Of a stretch of DNA of 64,000 nt, positions 1 to 7,750 are shown in pieces. The position numbers and the translations under genes were made by a program. The notes under the pieces were generated by a model. That model was not told where the DNA came from. It made no database searches and saw only the letters and a list, made by a program, of their open reading frames with translations. Origin of the DNA: Acinetobacter variabilis (GTDB lineage Bacteria > Pseudomonadota > Gammaproteobacteria > Pseudomonadales > Moraxellaceae); contig NZ_KB850112.1 in the NCBI RefSeq assembly GCF_000369625.1, positions 342,326 through 406,325 on the forward strand, in the 5' to 3' direction. Positions within the stretch are counted from its first letter, which is position 1; the number at the start of each line of letters is the position of its first letter.

Positions 1-195
1 CGGTGCATTATATTCACCACCTAGGCCAGTCGGGGTTTCGCTAAGAGAAATTTCCCGCATGGGTACCTGAATATCAGGACGTGAACCTTGCAGATAGACT
101 TTACGGGAAGCCGGCAGAATGCGGGTCAGATCACGCGCTTCCTGTTCGTGTGGAGTAAGGGGAGTTTCAGAAGAAAGATTCGTTAACTGGCTCAT
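1..195 (-). CDS. thiC: Phosphomethylpyrimidine synthase ThiC, N-terminal part
   Basis: Only the first 65 codons lie in the window; the gene runs off the left edge. The protein starts [17 protein letters not shown] and continues with [15 protein letters not shown] and [11 protein letters not shown], which is the recognisable ThiC N-terminal domain (start of the HMP-P synthase family). ThiC is a radical-SAM enzyme that rearranges aminoimidazole ribotide to the pyrimidine half of thiamine; its Fe-S motif is C-terminal and not visible here. The ATG at 193-195 follows a TPP riboswitch about 100 bases upstream, which supports both identity and feedback repression by thiamine pyrophosphate. Confidence 0.93.
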   Translation of the reverse strand, partial: MSQLTNLSSETPLTPHEQEARDLTRILPASRKVYLQGSRPDIQVPMREISLSETPTGLGGEYNAP

Positions 196-296
196 TGCAA
201 TGATCCTTATGAATGACATCAACGAATCAAGCACGACCAAAAACGTGGACAGAATTATCAGGGAGTAGATAAAACAAGGGTAGTCGTTTTTAGATG

Positions 297-410
297 GCTT
301 GATTCCTACGCAGGTATTAACCTGATCAGGTTCAACGGTACTCACTATCAAATGGCCGAAAAGGCTGATTTAAGTGATCTCAGCGAGTTATTACTCGCGC
401 TCCGTCAAGC
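297..410 (-). promoter_or_regulatory. TPP riboswitch (THI element) upstream of thiC
   Basis: Read on the minus strand the segment shows the conserved THI-element blocks: CTGAGA after a GCGAGT/ACTCGC hairpin, a variable arm, then TTGAACCTGATCAGGTTAAT, ACCTGCGTAGGAA, closed by an outer stem GCTTGA/TCAAGC. It lies in the leader of thiC, about 100 bases before the start codon. Binding of thiamine pyrophosphate would reduce thiC expression. No clear intrinsic terminator lies between it and thiC, so translational control is the likelier mode (inference). Confidence 0.93.
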
Positions 411-510
411 GAGGCTAAATCTTAGCTTAGTTGGTATTTAAAAAGTAGCTTTAAATTGGAAGGGGATGCTGATTTTTGGCTATCTCATCGATTTTTAAGA
501 AAAGATTGTT

Positions 511-1548
511 TTAAAGACAGATGGCATCCTTAAAACAGTCTTTACCGTAGTTCTGTGAGGGTGGGGTGACTTGGGCATAATATAAAATCTGTTCAGTGCT
601 GGAACGGTTACGATAATCCGCAGCTAAGGCACGCTGACGCTGTTCAGGATTCATGTCCAGAAACTCTAAAAATAATTGTGCCTGTGTCGATAACTTGGAT
701 TTCTGACCACGCGCCAGACCGATAATAGTTTCCAGATGGCTGGTTTCTACCGAATAACGATCACGATAATCTTCAGAGATTGGTGATTGCTCGCTGCCTC
801 TAAACAGGAAATAAGTATATTGTTTCAGCAGATATTCGGCATCACGCTGATAGCTGCTTTTCGGATAGGTTTGCAGATAATCTTCCCAGAACAGAGCGCG
901 AGCGGCAATATTGGCGGCTTCAAGCTGCAAACGTTTTTCGACCAAGACCGGTTCCATATTCTGCTCAGCCAGATTTTCAATAAATACCTTTTCGGCAGCC
1001 GGTAAATACGGTGCAAAGATACGCGCCAAGTATTCCGGGCTACGACGATATTGCAGCGTGCCATTGCCCTGATCCAGCAGTTCTACATAGGCCTGACCTT
1101 TATGCTTCAATAAATACTGGTCACGCGTAGTTAACTGTTCAAAGTGGCTTTGCTGAATGGTGGGATGTTGAGCCATTTCCAAGGCATATTGCTCGAAAGC
1201 ACGTTGCTGGAATTCGGTACGTTCCACATGCAGGAAGCGTTGATACATTTCAGTAGAACGCTGCATCAGGTGTTTCTGCTCGGCCAGTTCCATCAGCGGC
1301 AGACACACTTTAAGATCCTGATTAATCTGTTCCAGTGCAAAAGTGGTGCGCTGTTCATTAATCTGGGACATGTTTTTTTCAATATTTTCACACATGAGGG
1401 TGAAATCGTTCGCGGGAGATTGAACGGTTTTAACCTCGGCCTGTTCCATTTCAACCTGCGGTTCTGAGGATTGCTGGCATCCGCCTACGAACAGCAAACT
1501 GCTGAAAACAAAACAAACTTTGAATATCGAATGAATTCGCGTTAACAC
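511..1548 (-). CDS. Putative outer-membrane lipoprotein, function unknown
   Basis: A 345-residue protein with a short positively charged start, a hydrophobic stretch (VCFVFSSLLFVGGC) and a lipobox LFVGGC, so Cys24 is the probable lipidated residue after signal peptidase II cleavage. The residues after Cys24 are QQSSEP, without Asp at +2, consistent with outer-membrane sorting by Lol. The mature part is Gln/Glu/Leu-rich, predicted mostly helical with repeated QxxY/YLxxY patterns, and ends in two cysteines (KDCFKDAICL) that could form a disulfide. The start is GTG with only a weak ribosome site. I do not recognise a named family. It is transcribed towards thiC but separated from its riboswitch by about 100 bases. 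Confidence 0.75.
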   Translation of the reverse strand: MLTRIHSIFKVCFVFSSLLFVGGCQQSSEPQVEMEQAEVKTVQSPANDFTLMCENIEKNMSQINEQRTTFALEQINQDLKVCLPLMELAEQKHLMQRSTEMYQRFLHVERTEFQQRAFEQYALEMAQHPTIQQSHFEQLTTRDQYLLKHKGQAYVELLDQGNGTLQYRRSPEYLARIFAPYLPAAEKVFIENLAEQNMEPVLVEKRLQLEAANIAARALFWEDYLQTYPKSSYQRDAEYLLKQYTYFLFRGSEQSPISEDYRDRYSVETSHLETIIGLARGQKSKLSTQAQLFLEFLDMNPEQRQRALAADYRNRSSTEQILYYAQVTPPSQNYGKDCFKDAICL

Positions 1549-1829
1549 TATGCTTCAGGACTCTATATAGATGAAATCAGAAATAACTGCCTTACTGGGA
1601 GCTATATTGTATAGATCTAATTCAAGTTCTATGTGTAGTATTGTGAATGGCTTTGTTAAGCTAGGATGCAGGATGGGGAAAGTAGGAGGAATATTGAATA
1701 AAATCGTGGATCTATAAGAGAAAAGTAATAAAAGTCATACGTAAAAAATCAAAAGAAATCTTTAGTATTGCTGGGTTTAAAGCGCCTTAATCTGATGATT
1801 TAAATGGCTGTAGGGGTGAAAACTATAAA

Positions 1830-2288
1830 ATGAAATTAAAACTCATCGTCAGTGCCTGTTTATTGGGGGCCAGTCCCACACTGTTTGCGCTGGATCTGCT
1901 CGAAGCTTATCAGCGTGCCCAGCAGAATGATCCGAACTGGCAGGCGAATCTGTTGCAATACCAGTCGGATCAGCTCAATCTGGGCATTGCCAGCGGAAAT
2001 TTATTGCCGACTGTGACTTTATCTGGAAATGTGACCCGTAAAAACCAGTCTGCTGATAATTCATCGATAGAAGGCTTGCCTGTTGAATTTGGGGAATTAC
2101 AAGGTTCGAGTACGACCACACGTCAGATTGCAGTCACTGCACGTCAGCCACTATTTCGTTGGGATGCCTGGCAAGGTTATAAGCAGGTCAAAACTTCAGT
2201 AGAACTCAGCGAAGTTAATTTGCGTCTGCAAAAGCAGCAGCATATTTTGCAGGTGGCAGAAGCCTATTTTAACCTGAGTTCGACATAA
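1830..2288 (+). pseudogene. tolC: tolC 5' fragment, interrupted by an IS982-family element
   Basis: Codes the N-terminal third of a TolC-family outer-membrane efflux channel: signal peptide MKLKLIVSACLLGASPTLFA, then LDLLEAYQRAQQNDPNW and the repeat-type helix/strand pattern of the family (RQPLFRWDAWQGYKQ). Native coding sequence ends at 2271; the last codons NLSST and the stop at 2286-2288 come from the inserted element. Removing 2272-3257 (IS plus one 7-bp target copy) joins this part in frame to 3258-4165 and restores a 449-residue protein, the usual TolC length. The exported fragment would lack most of both coiled-coil and barrel strands and cannot form a channel. Confidence 0.93.
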
Positions 2289-3250
2289 AAAATAAATAAA
2301 AAAAAGCCTTAGCATCTGTAATATCTTGGTTACGAAGACAAAACATTTCAGAGCAAGGCTTTTTCATGGACTATATTACCGAATTATTTTGTATCTTGGA
2401 TGATTTCTGCAAAAAGTTTAATGAATCTTTAGAGAAAGCTCTAATTTCTGATCAAAAAACAACAATGAAAAAGTCAGCTTTAAGCTTGTCTGAAGTCATG
2501 ACCATTGTCATTTTATTTCATAAATCCGGGTTTAGATTTTTCAAATATTTTTATTGTCATATGATCATCCCATTTTGGAAATCAGCTTTTCCCAAGCTTC
2601 TTAGTTACAATCGTTTTATTGAAATTATGCCGCGTTGTTTGCAAGCTTTGAGTAGTTTCTTCCATCAAGTTAAAGGAGAAGATACCGGAATTTGTATTAT
2701 TGATTCGACTAAATTGGTCGTTTGCCATAATCTTAGAATTAAAAGACATCGTGTATTTAAAGGCTTAGCTGGTCGTGGTAAAAGTAGCACAGGTTGGTTT
2801 TATGGATTTAAAGTCCATATTGTTATCAACAACTTGGGTGAAATTATTAATCTCAAGATTACATCGGGAAGTGTTCATGATGTTGCTGTACTTGAATCTT
2901 TAACCCAAGAGTTAAAAGGTATTTTACTGGGCGATAAAGGCTATCTGAGTAAAGCAAAAACTGAAGCTTTAGCAGCAAGGGGGCTCAGACTATTAACCCC
3001 GTCACGCAAGAATATGAAAAATAAACCCATCCAAACTGAAGAAGAAAAACAATTGCTTTGCAGAAGAGGATTGATCGAAACAGTGAATGATCAGTTAAAA
3101 AACTTACATCAAATTGACCATTCACGTCATCGTTCGGTGAATAACTTTATGGTGAATATTATGGCTGCTATAGTGGCTTATTGCTTAAATCCAAATAAGC
3201 CAACTTTCCAAAACTTGCTAAAAAGCTAAAATATTTCATCGAACTCAGGT
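2272..3250 (+). mobile_element. Intact IS982-family insertion sequence (979 bp) inside tolC
   Basis: Ends are ACCTGAGTTCGA at 2272-2283 and its inverse TCGAACTCAGGT at 3239-3250, a 12-bp perfect terminal inverted repeat. The flanks carry an identical 7-bp target duplication TATTTTA at 2265-2271 and 3251-3257. Length, AC start, 7-bp duplication and the transposase all fit the IS982 family. One transposase gene lies inside with no frameshift, so the element looks recently moved and active. Acinetobacter IS982 members such as ISAba825 and ISAba9 are known; which one this is needs a sequence search. Confidence 0.95.
2366..3229 (+). CDS. IS982-family DDE transposase
   Basis: 287 residues, the usual length for the family. 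An N-terminal region with SLSEVMTIVILFHKSG is followed by a DDE RNase H-like catalytic domain: first Asp in GICIIDSTKLVVCH (about residue 113), conserved WFYGFKVHIV, second Asp in ILLGDKGYL (about 190), and Glu in RRGLIETVNDQLKN (about 234). It cuts and pastes the 979-bp element around it. The reading frame is complete with an ATG start just inside the left inverted repeat, so the element is probably functional. Confidence 0.95.
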   Translation: MDYITELFCILDDFCKKFNESLEKALISDQKTTMKKSALSLSEVMTIVILFHKSGFRFFKYFYCHMIIPFWKSAFPKLLSYNRFIEIMPRCLQALSSFFHQVKGEDTGICIIDSTKLVVCHNLRIKRHRVFKGLAGRGKSSTGWFYGFKVHIVINNLGEIINLKITSGSVHDVAVLESLTQELKGILLGDKGYLSKAKTEALAARGLRLLTPSRKNMKNKPIQTEEEKQLLCRRGLIETVNDQLKNLHQIDHSRHRSVNNFMVNIMAAIVAYCLNPNKPTFQNLLKS

Positions 3251-3257
3251 TATTTTA

Positions 3258-4165
3258 ATGTTTTACGTCAGCAGTCTTTAACTACGGCTTATCTGCAAGA
3301 AGAGCAGGCTTTATCAGAACAGTTAAGGATGATGAATGCCAAACTTCGAGAAGGGCTCGTGGCGAGAAGTGATGTCAGTGAAGCCAATGCCCAATATCAG
3401 AGTGCGCAAGCTAACCGGATTTCTACACAGGTGCAGTTGGTTCTAGCTCAGGAACAGTTGGCTAAGTTGATTGGAGCTTATCAGGAAAATCTGGCGGTTC
3501 TGCGTGAGGATTTCCAGTTCCAGAAACCTGTTCCGAGTAATATCGGTTCCTGGACCGAACTGGCACAAAACCAGAATCTGGAAATTTTGCAGGCACGTTT
3601 GCAGAAACGCTATTCTGAAGATGCCAAACGGGTGGAGCAGGCGGCTCTCTATCCTCAGGTTGAAGCCGTTGGAACCTATGGCTATTTAAAGCAGACCCCT
3701 GAAACAGTGTTATCAACCAATGGGGATTTTGACCAGATTGGTGTCGAGATTAACTGGAATCTGTTTACCGGTGGCCGAACCCAAAAAAGTATTCGTCAGG
3801 CGGGCGTGAATGTACAGAGAAGTGAGGCCCAACTGGATGCCGCCATTCGCAAAGCCAACACCGATGTCAAACAGTCTTATCTGCAGGTAGAAACGGATGA
3901 GGCTAAACTGAATGCACGTAAAGCAGCGATGCAGTCTTCAGATATCGTTTCTCAAGCTTCCAGAGCTCAATATCAGGAAGGTTTAAAAACCATGGTGGAT
4001 GTATTACTGGCGCAGCGCAATGCCTTCTCTACCAAGACCGATTATCTGAATGCCAAATATGATTATTTGCTGCATGTACTGCAATTACAGGCTTCAGTAG
4101 GACAATTGACAGAAAAGGAACTGGCAGAGATGAATGCCTGGCTCATTGAATATGACCGTTCTTAA
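3258..4165 (+). pseudogene. tolC: tolC 3' fragment (efflux outer-membrane channel)
   Basis: Continues the TolC reading frame after the insertion: NVLRQQSLTTAYLQEEQALS, then an internal repeat of the outer-membrane efflux protein domain (VARSDVSEANAQYQSAQ, EINWNLFTGGRTQKSIRQAG, EGLKTMVDVLLAQRN, LNAKYDYLLHVLQLQASVG). The first internal ATG is at 3329, but without the upstream part there is no signal peptide, so any product would stay in the cytoplasm and be inactive. Intact TolC is the shared outer-membrane exit duct for RND, MFS and ABC efflux pumps. The sequence has no other lesion, so disruption appears recent. Confidence 0.93.
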
Positions 4166-4179
4166 AGAAGGCTAACAAG

Positions 4180-4214
4180 TTGTCATCAAACTTTCATGAT
4201 AGTCATGCTTTAAT
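4180..4214 (+). promoter_or_regulatory. Putative Pho box and -10 element of the phoU promoter
   Basis: TTGTCATCAAACTTTCAT at 4180-4197 matches the PhoB box pattern (two TGTCA half-sites 11 bases apart) at about 15 of 18 positions of the E. coli consensus. A possible third half-site AGTCAT follows at 4201-4206. A -10-like TTTAAT at 4209-4214 begins 11 bases after the box, the spacing seen when PhoB replaces the -35 contact. It lies 50-84 bases before phoU, which fits phosphate control. Confidence 0.55.
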
Positions 4215-4263
4215 CACAGTTCATGATGTATTTTTGCCTTTTCCTGTTCAGGAGTAGATTTCC

Positions 4264-4983
4264 TTGAGTCCCAATAATCCTGTGCTCAGTCATCACATTT
4301 CTTCGCAATTCAATGAAGAATTGCAGGATGTAAATACCAAGTTCATGACCATGGGTGGCATGGTAGAACAGCAGGTAGCCAATGCCATTCATGCGCTGCT
4401 GGATACAGATGCTGCCATGGCGGTCGATGTGCAGTTTCAGGACAATACTGTGAACCGCTTGGAAAGTGAAATTGATGAGGCGCTCACCCTGATTTTGGCT
4501 CGCCGTCATCCCGCTGCCATTGATCTGCGTATGGTGCTTGCCATGTCCAAGGCCAATACCGATCTGGAACGGATTGGAGATGAAGCATCGAAAATTGCCC
4601 GTATTGCCCAGACTTTGTGTGAAGAGGGTGGTTCACCACGCGGTTATATGGAAACCCGACATATTGGTAATCAGGTTCGGGTGATGATTCATGATGCATT
4701 GGATGCCTTTGCCCGTCTGGATGTAGACCAAGCGCTACGCGTGATGCAGGCAGATGCTGACATTGACCGGGAATATCAGTCCGCTACCCGTACCTTAATG
4801 ACTTATATGATTGAAGATCCACGGCATATTAGTCGGGTGATCAATGTGCTTTGGGTGCTACGCTCACTGGAACGCATTGGAGATCATGCACGTAATATTT
4901 CGGAACAGGTTATTTATATGGTCAAGGGCCTGGATGTGCGTCATAGCAGTGTTGAAGAAATTGAACAAAAATTTCAGCGTTAA
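4264..4983 (+). CDS. phoU: Phosphate-signalling regulator PhoU
   Basis: 239 residues with the two three-helix PhoU repeats; each has the metal-cluster motif, seen as LERIGDEASKIAR (about residue 100) and LERIGDHARNISE (about 203). PhoU links the Pst phosphate transporter to the PhoR/PhoB two-component system and keeps PhoR silent when phosphate is plentiful. The start is TTG at 4264, chosen because AGGAG sits at 4250-4254 with nine bases of spacing and the next in-frame ATG is too far inside the helix. It stands alone here, without pstSCAB or phoBR, followed by an intrinsic terminator. A Pho box precedes it. Confidence 0.95.
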   Translation: MSPNNPVLSHHISSQFNEELQDVNTKFMTMGGMVEQQVANAIHALLDTDAAMAVDVQFQDNTVNRLESEIDEALTLILARRHPAAIDLRMVLAMSKANTDLERIGDEASKIARIAQTLCEEGGSPRGYMETRHIGNQVRVMIHDALDAFARLDVDQALRVMQADADIDREYQSATRTLMTYMIEDPRHISRVINVLWVLRSLERIGDHARNISEQVIYMVKGLDVRHSSVEEIEQKFQR

Positions 4984-5001
4984 GCAAACCTAAATAATGA
5001 T

Positions 5002-5030
5002 AAAAAGCTTGCATTGTGCAGGCTTTTTTT
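5002..5030 (+). terminator. Intrinsic terminator of phoU
   Basis: AAAAAGCTTGCA pairs with TGCAGGCTTTTT around a TTG loop (one G-T wobble), followed by a T run; 18 bases after the phoU stop. Confidence 0.85.
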
Positions 5031-5040
5031 ATTTCAAAAA

Positions 5041-5385
5041 TATGCTCTTGATATTGGGAAAGCTAGACAGGATAGGCGTTCCCTAATATTACTATGAGAA
5101 AAATCACATAAATAACAATTACTAATAAGCGTTATAAATTTAATTAAAAGAAATGTGAACTATTTATCAAAAAACATACAAAATTTGTATGTAATTTAGC
5201 AAAACGGGGGTTGATTTATGAAAATGGAATTATTTTCAGAAAGTGAAAAGATTTTTTCATGTGCTCATCAAACCAATAGATAAGAAAGAAAAACGAAGCT
5301 CTTTTGTTATCAGTCACATACTTCTGGTCTAAACCTAACCCTGCTTTCATTTACTCAGTGAAATTATACATTTAAGAGAAAATTC
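5041..5385. other. AT-rich intergenic region upstream of the GT2 locus
   Basis: About 345 bases between the phoU terminator and the decayed glycosyltransferase gene. A 21-codon frame beginning MKMELFSESEKIFSC starts at 5218 behind a GGGGG stretch but has no recognisable product and is probably chance. An imperfect repeat CATACAAAATTTGTATG (5173-5189) is a palindrome that could be an operator. The segment presumably holds the promoter for the GT2 and YaiO genes, but no convincing -35/-10 pair was identified. Confidence 0.4.
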
Positions 5386-6723
5386 ATGATCATTGATGAA
5401 AGTCAAAGAGAAGCTTCCCGAATTTACTTTTCTGTGCAGTTAAAGTTTGTGATCGCGTTAATGGGTGCGTATTTTTGAACCGTATTTTCCATCTGGATTG
5501 CTCAGGACTGGATGCATGATTTGAGCACTTATGTTGGTTACTTTTGGGCTATTTTTCTGATTTATGGTATTGCCATTATTCCAGGATTTATGAACTCATT
5601 TGCGGCATTGAGCCTGATGATGGACAGACGCCCTAAACGCCAGCCATTAGCAGTTTATCCAGGGATTACCACGTTGGTGGCTGCTTACAATGAGGCCGCG
5701 TCAATTGAAGACACTTTGGTCAGTATTAACAAGCAAAAATATCCGGGAAAATTACAGGTTATTGTGATTAATGATGGTTCTCAGGATGAAATCGCAGAGA
5801 TTGTCCGCAAAGCAGAATCAAGATTTCCCTGGCTGACTTTACTGGATTTAAAGCAAAATGCAGGGAAGGCGCATGCCTTAAATGAAGGCCTGAAACTTGC
5901 CGAACATGATCTGGTGATTACCGTCGATGCGGATTCTTATCTCCATCGTATTGCTCTGATTAATATTGTTGAGCGTTATGTGGCAGATCCTCCAAATACA
6001 CGTGCGGTTGCGGGTAAAATTCTGGTACGTAACTCGCGTACCAATCTGCCGACCAAAACTCAGGAATGGGACTATTTTCTGGGAATCTCGGCAACCAAAC
6101 GCCTGCAATCTCTCTATCAGGGAACTCTGGTAGCACAAGGTGCTTTCTCTATTTATGGCCGTAATGCCCTGATTGAAGTCGGTGGCTGGCCTGAATGTGT
6201 AGGTGAAGATATTGTGCTGACCTGGGCCTTGTTAAATGCAGGTTATCGGATTGGCCATTGTGAGGATGCCTGCCTGTTTACCAATGCACCGACGACGCTT
6301 AAAGTGTTTGTTAAACAGCGTCAGTGTTGGGCTCGTGGCATGATTGAAGCATTTATTAAGCATCCCAGTATTTTAATCAAGCCAAGACTCTCTACATTTT
6401 TTATTTACTGGAACCTGTTTTTCCCGTGGCTGGATATTGCCTTTACCTTTGGGTTTATTCCGGGAATCATTCTGGTATGTTTTGGACACTACTGGATTGT
6501 CGGGATCATGACCTTGGTGTTATTACCAATGGCATTCCTGTTGGGCTTCTTAAATTATTCGATTGAACGCAGAATGTTTAATGACCTGGAGCTGAAGGTC
6601 CGCAAAAACTTCAGTGGCTTTTTATTGTATGTATTGGCCTATAGCTTCCTGCTTCAACCTGCCAGTATTTTAGGCTATATGGATGAAGTGTTGAGAACAC
6701 GAAAAACCTGGGGAACAAAATGA
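5386..6723 (+). pseudogene. Family 2 glycosyltransferase (PgaC/YaiP-like) with nonsense codon near the N-terminus
   Basis: A frame from ATG 5386 is open except for TGA at 5476-5478 (codon 31, GAYF-stop-TVFSIWIAQDW); a single change from TGG (Trp) would explain it. After it the frame stays open to 6723; the first downstream ATG is 5512, giving 403 residues. Those contain a membrane helix, the GT2 fold (TTLVAAYNEAASIEDTL, VINDGS, VDADSYLH), the GED motif in GWPECVGEDIVLTW, the QRQCWARG equivalent of QxxRW, and several C-terminal helices, as in processive synthases such as PgaC and E. coli YaiP. Restart at 5512 would lose only the first helix, so partial activity is possible. It overlaps the next gene by ATGA. 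Confidence 0.8.
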
Positions 6724-7670
6724 ACACTATGAAAATCGGATATGTATGTGTTCCTCTGCTCATGAGTTTGAGTACTGCCAGCCTGCCCAACGGATTAGAT
6801 GAAAATCAGACATCAAGTGAACGAGCGGCTGGAACAGAATTCTTTCTGAGTGACGATAGCGAAGGCTTCCAGATTCGTAAATTGTCAGCGGAATTCTTGC
6901 CTCAATATGAAGATGCCGATCATTATGTGGGTATCCTTGGCAGCGCTTATCAATATAGGGCAGATGACTGGAAACGTGATGGTCAGAAAGTCTCATTTAT
7001 TGGGCGTGATAGAGTCCGCTACAGCCAATGGCTGGACCTTAGAAGCAGGGTTATTTGAGCAAGGTGATCATACTTTATTGACCTTTGATGGCAGTTACCG
7101 TACCGCACTTGCAGAAAAGACAGCAGTAGAACTTTTTGCTAATCGTGACTGGGTTGAAACCCAGCCTGCACTTGATGCAGGAACGAATTTTACTTTTGTT
7201 GGTGCAGCACTGGATCAGGGTTTAGGTGAACATGTCACTCTCGTGGGGTTAGCGGGAACACAGTTTTTCTCGGATGATAACCGCCGTGATCATGGCCGCC
7301 TTAGACTGATTTATCAGCCTTCACTAGATCTAAGTCTAACGCTTCAGGCTCGTTATCGTATGTATCGCAGCAGTGAAGAAGATGTGGGTAGAGAGTACTT
7401 CAACCCAGAAGATTATCAAGAATCGATGCTCGCTCTTGGCTGGCGTCAGCGTTTTGCTGGCTGGTCTGCAGGCTTAACGGCAGGCTTTGGCCGAGAAAAA
7501 ATCAATCAGGATCCGAGTCAGTCTGCCCGATTATTCGACTTAACTTACAAAGTCCTGTTCGTGGCTCGCAATTTCTGCGGATGAATGCCGGATATAATCG
7601 TAGTGCTTCGTTCTATGGTCCGAATTACGATTACCGCTATATTAAGGGTGAATGGATTATGCGGTTTTAG
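6720..7670 (+). pseudogene. YaiO-like outer-membrane beta-barrel protein, two frameshifts
   Basis: Begins MNTMKIGYVCVPLLMSLSTA (signal peptide) at 6720, overlapping the glycosyltransferase stop by ATGA. The first frame runs to about 7012 (QYRADDWKRDGQKVSFIG), then the barrel sequence continues in the next frame (ESATANGWTLEAGLFEQGDH ... RLFDLTYK) up to about 7549, then returns to the first frame (SPVRGSQFLRMNAGYNRSAS, ending YIKGEWIMRF at 7670). Loss of two bases in GATATA near 7010 and of one A near 7550 would explain both. Alternating aromatic/polar strands and a terminal Phe fit an outer-membrane barrel; intact it would be about 317 residues. Pairing with a GT2 gene mirrors E. coli yaiO-yaiP. 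Confidence 0.75.
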
Positions 7671-7694
7671 CACTGGATAATGAATCTTGATTTT

Positions 7695-7720
7695 AAGCGG
7701 TCTTTAAAGACCGCTTTTCT
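7695..7720 (+). terminator. Intrinsic terminator after the YaiO-like gene
   Basis: Perfect palindrome AAGCGGTCTTTAAAGACCGCTT (7695-7716) followed by TTCTTTTTT. It lies between convergent genes. Confidence 0.8.
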
Positions 7721-7750
7721 TTTTTAGAGAGAGTTGAATGAAGAGCTAAC

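Noticed and set aside
5218..5283. Short frame MKMELFSESEKIFSC upstream of the GT2 gene
   Set aside because: Only 21 codons, no family similarity, no clear ribosome site; likely chance in AT-rich DNA.
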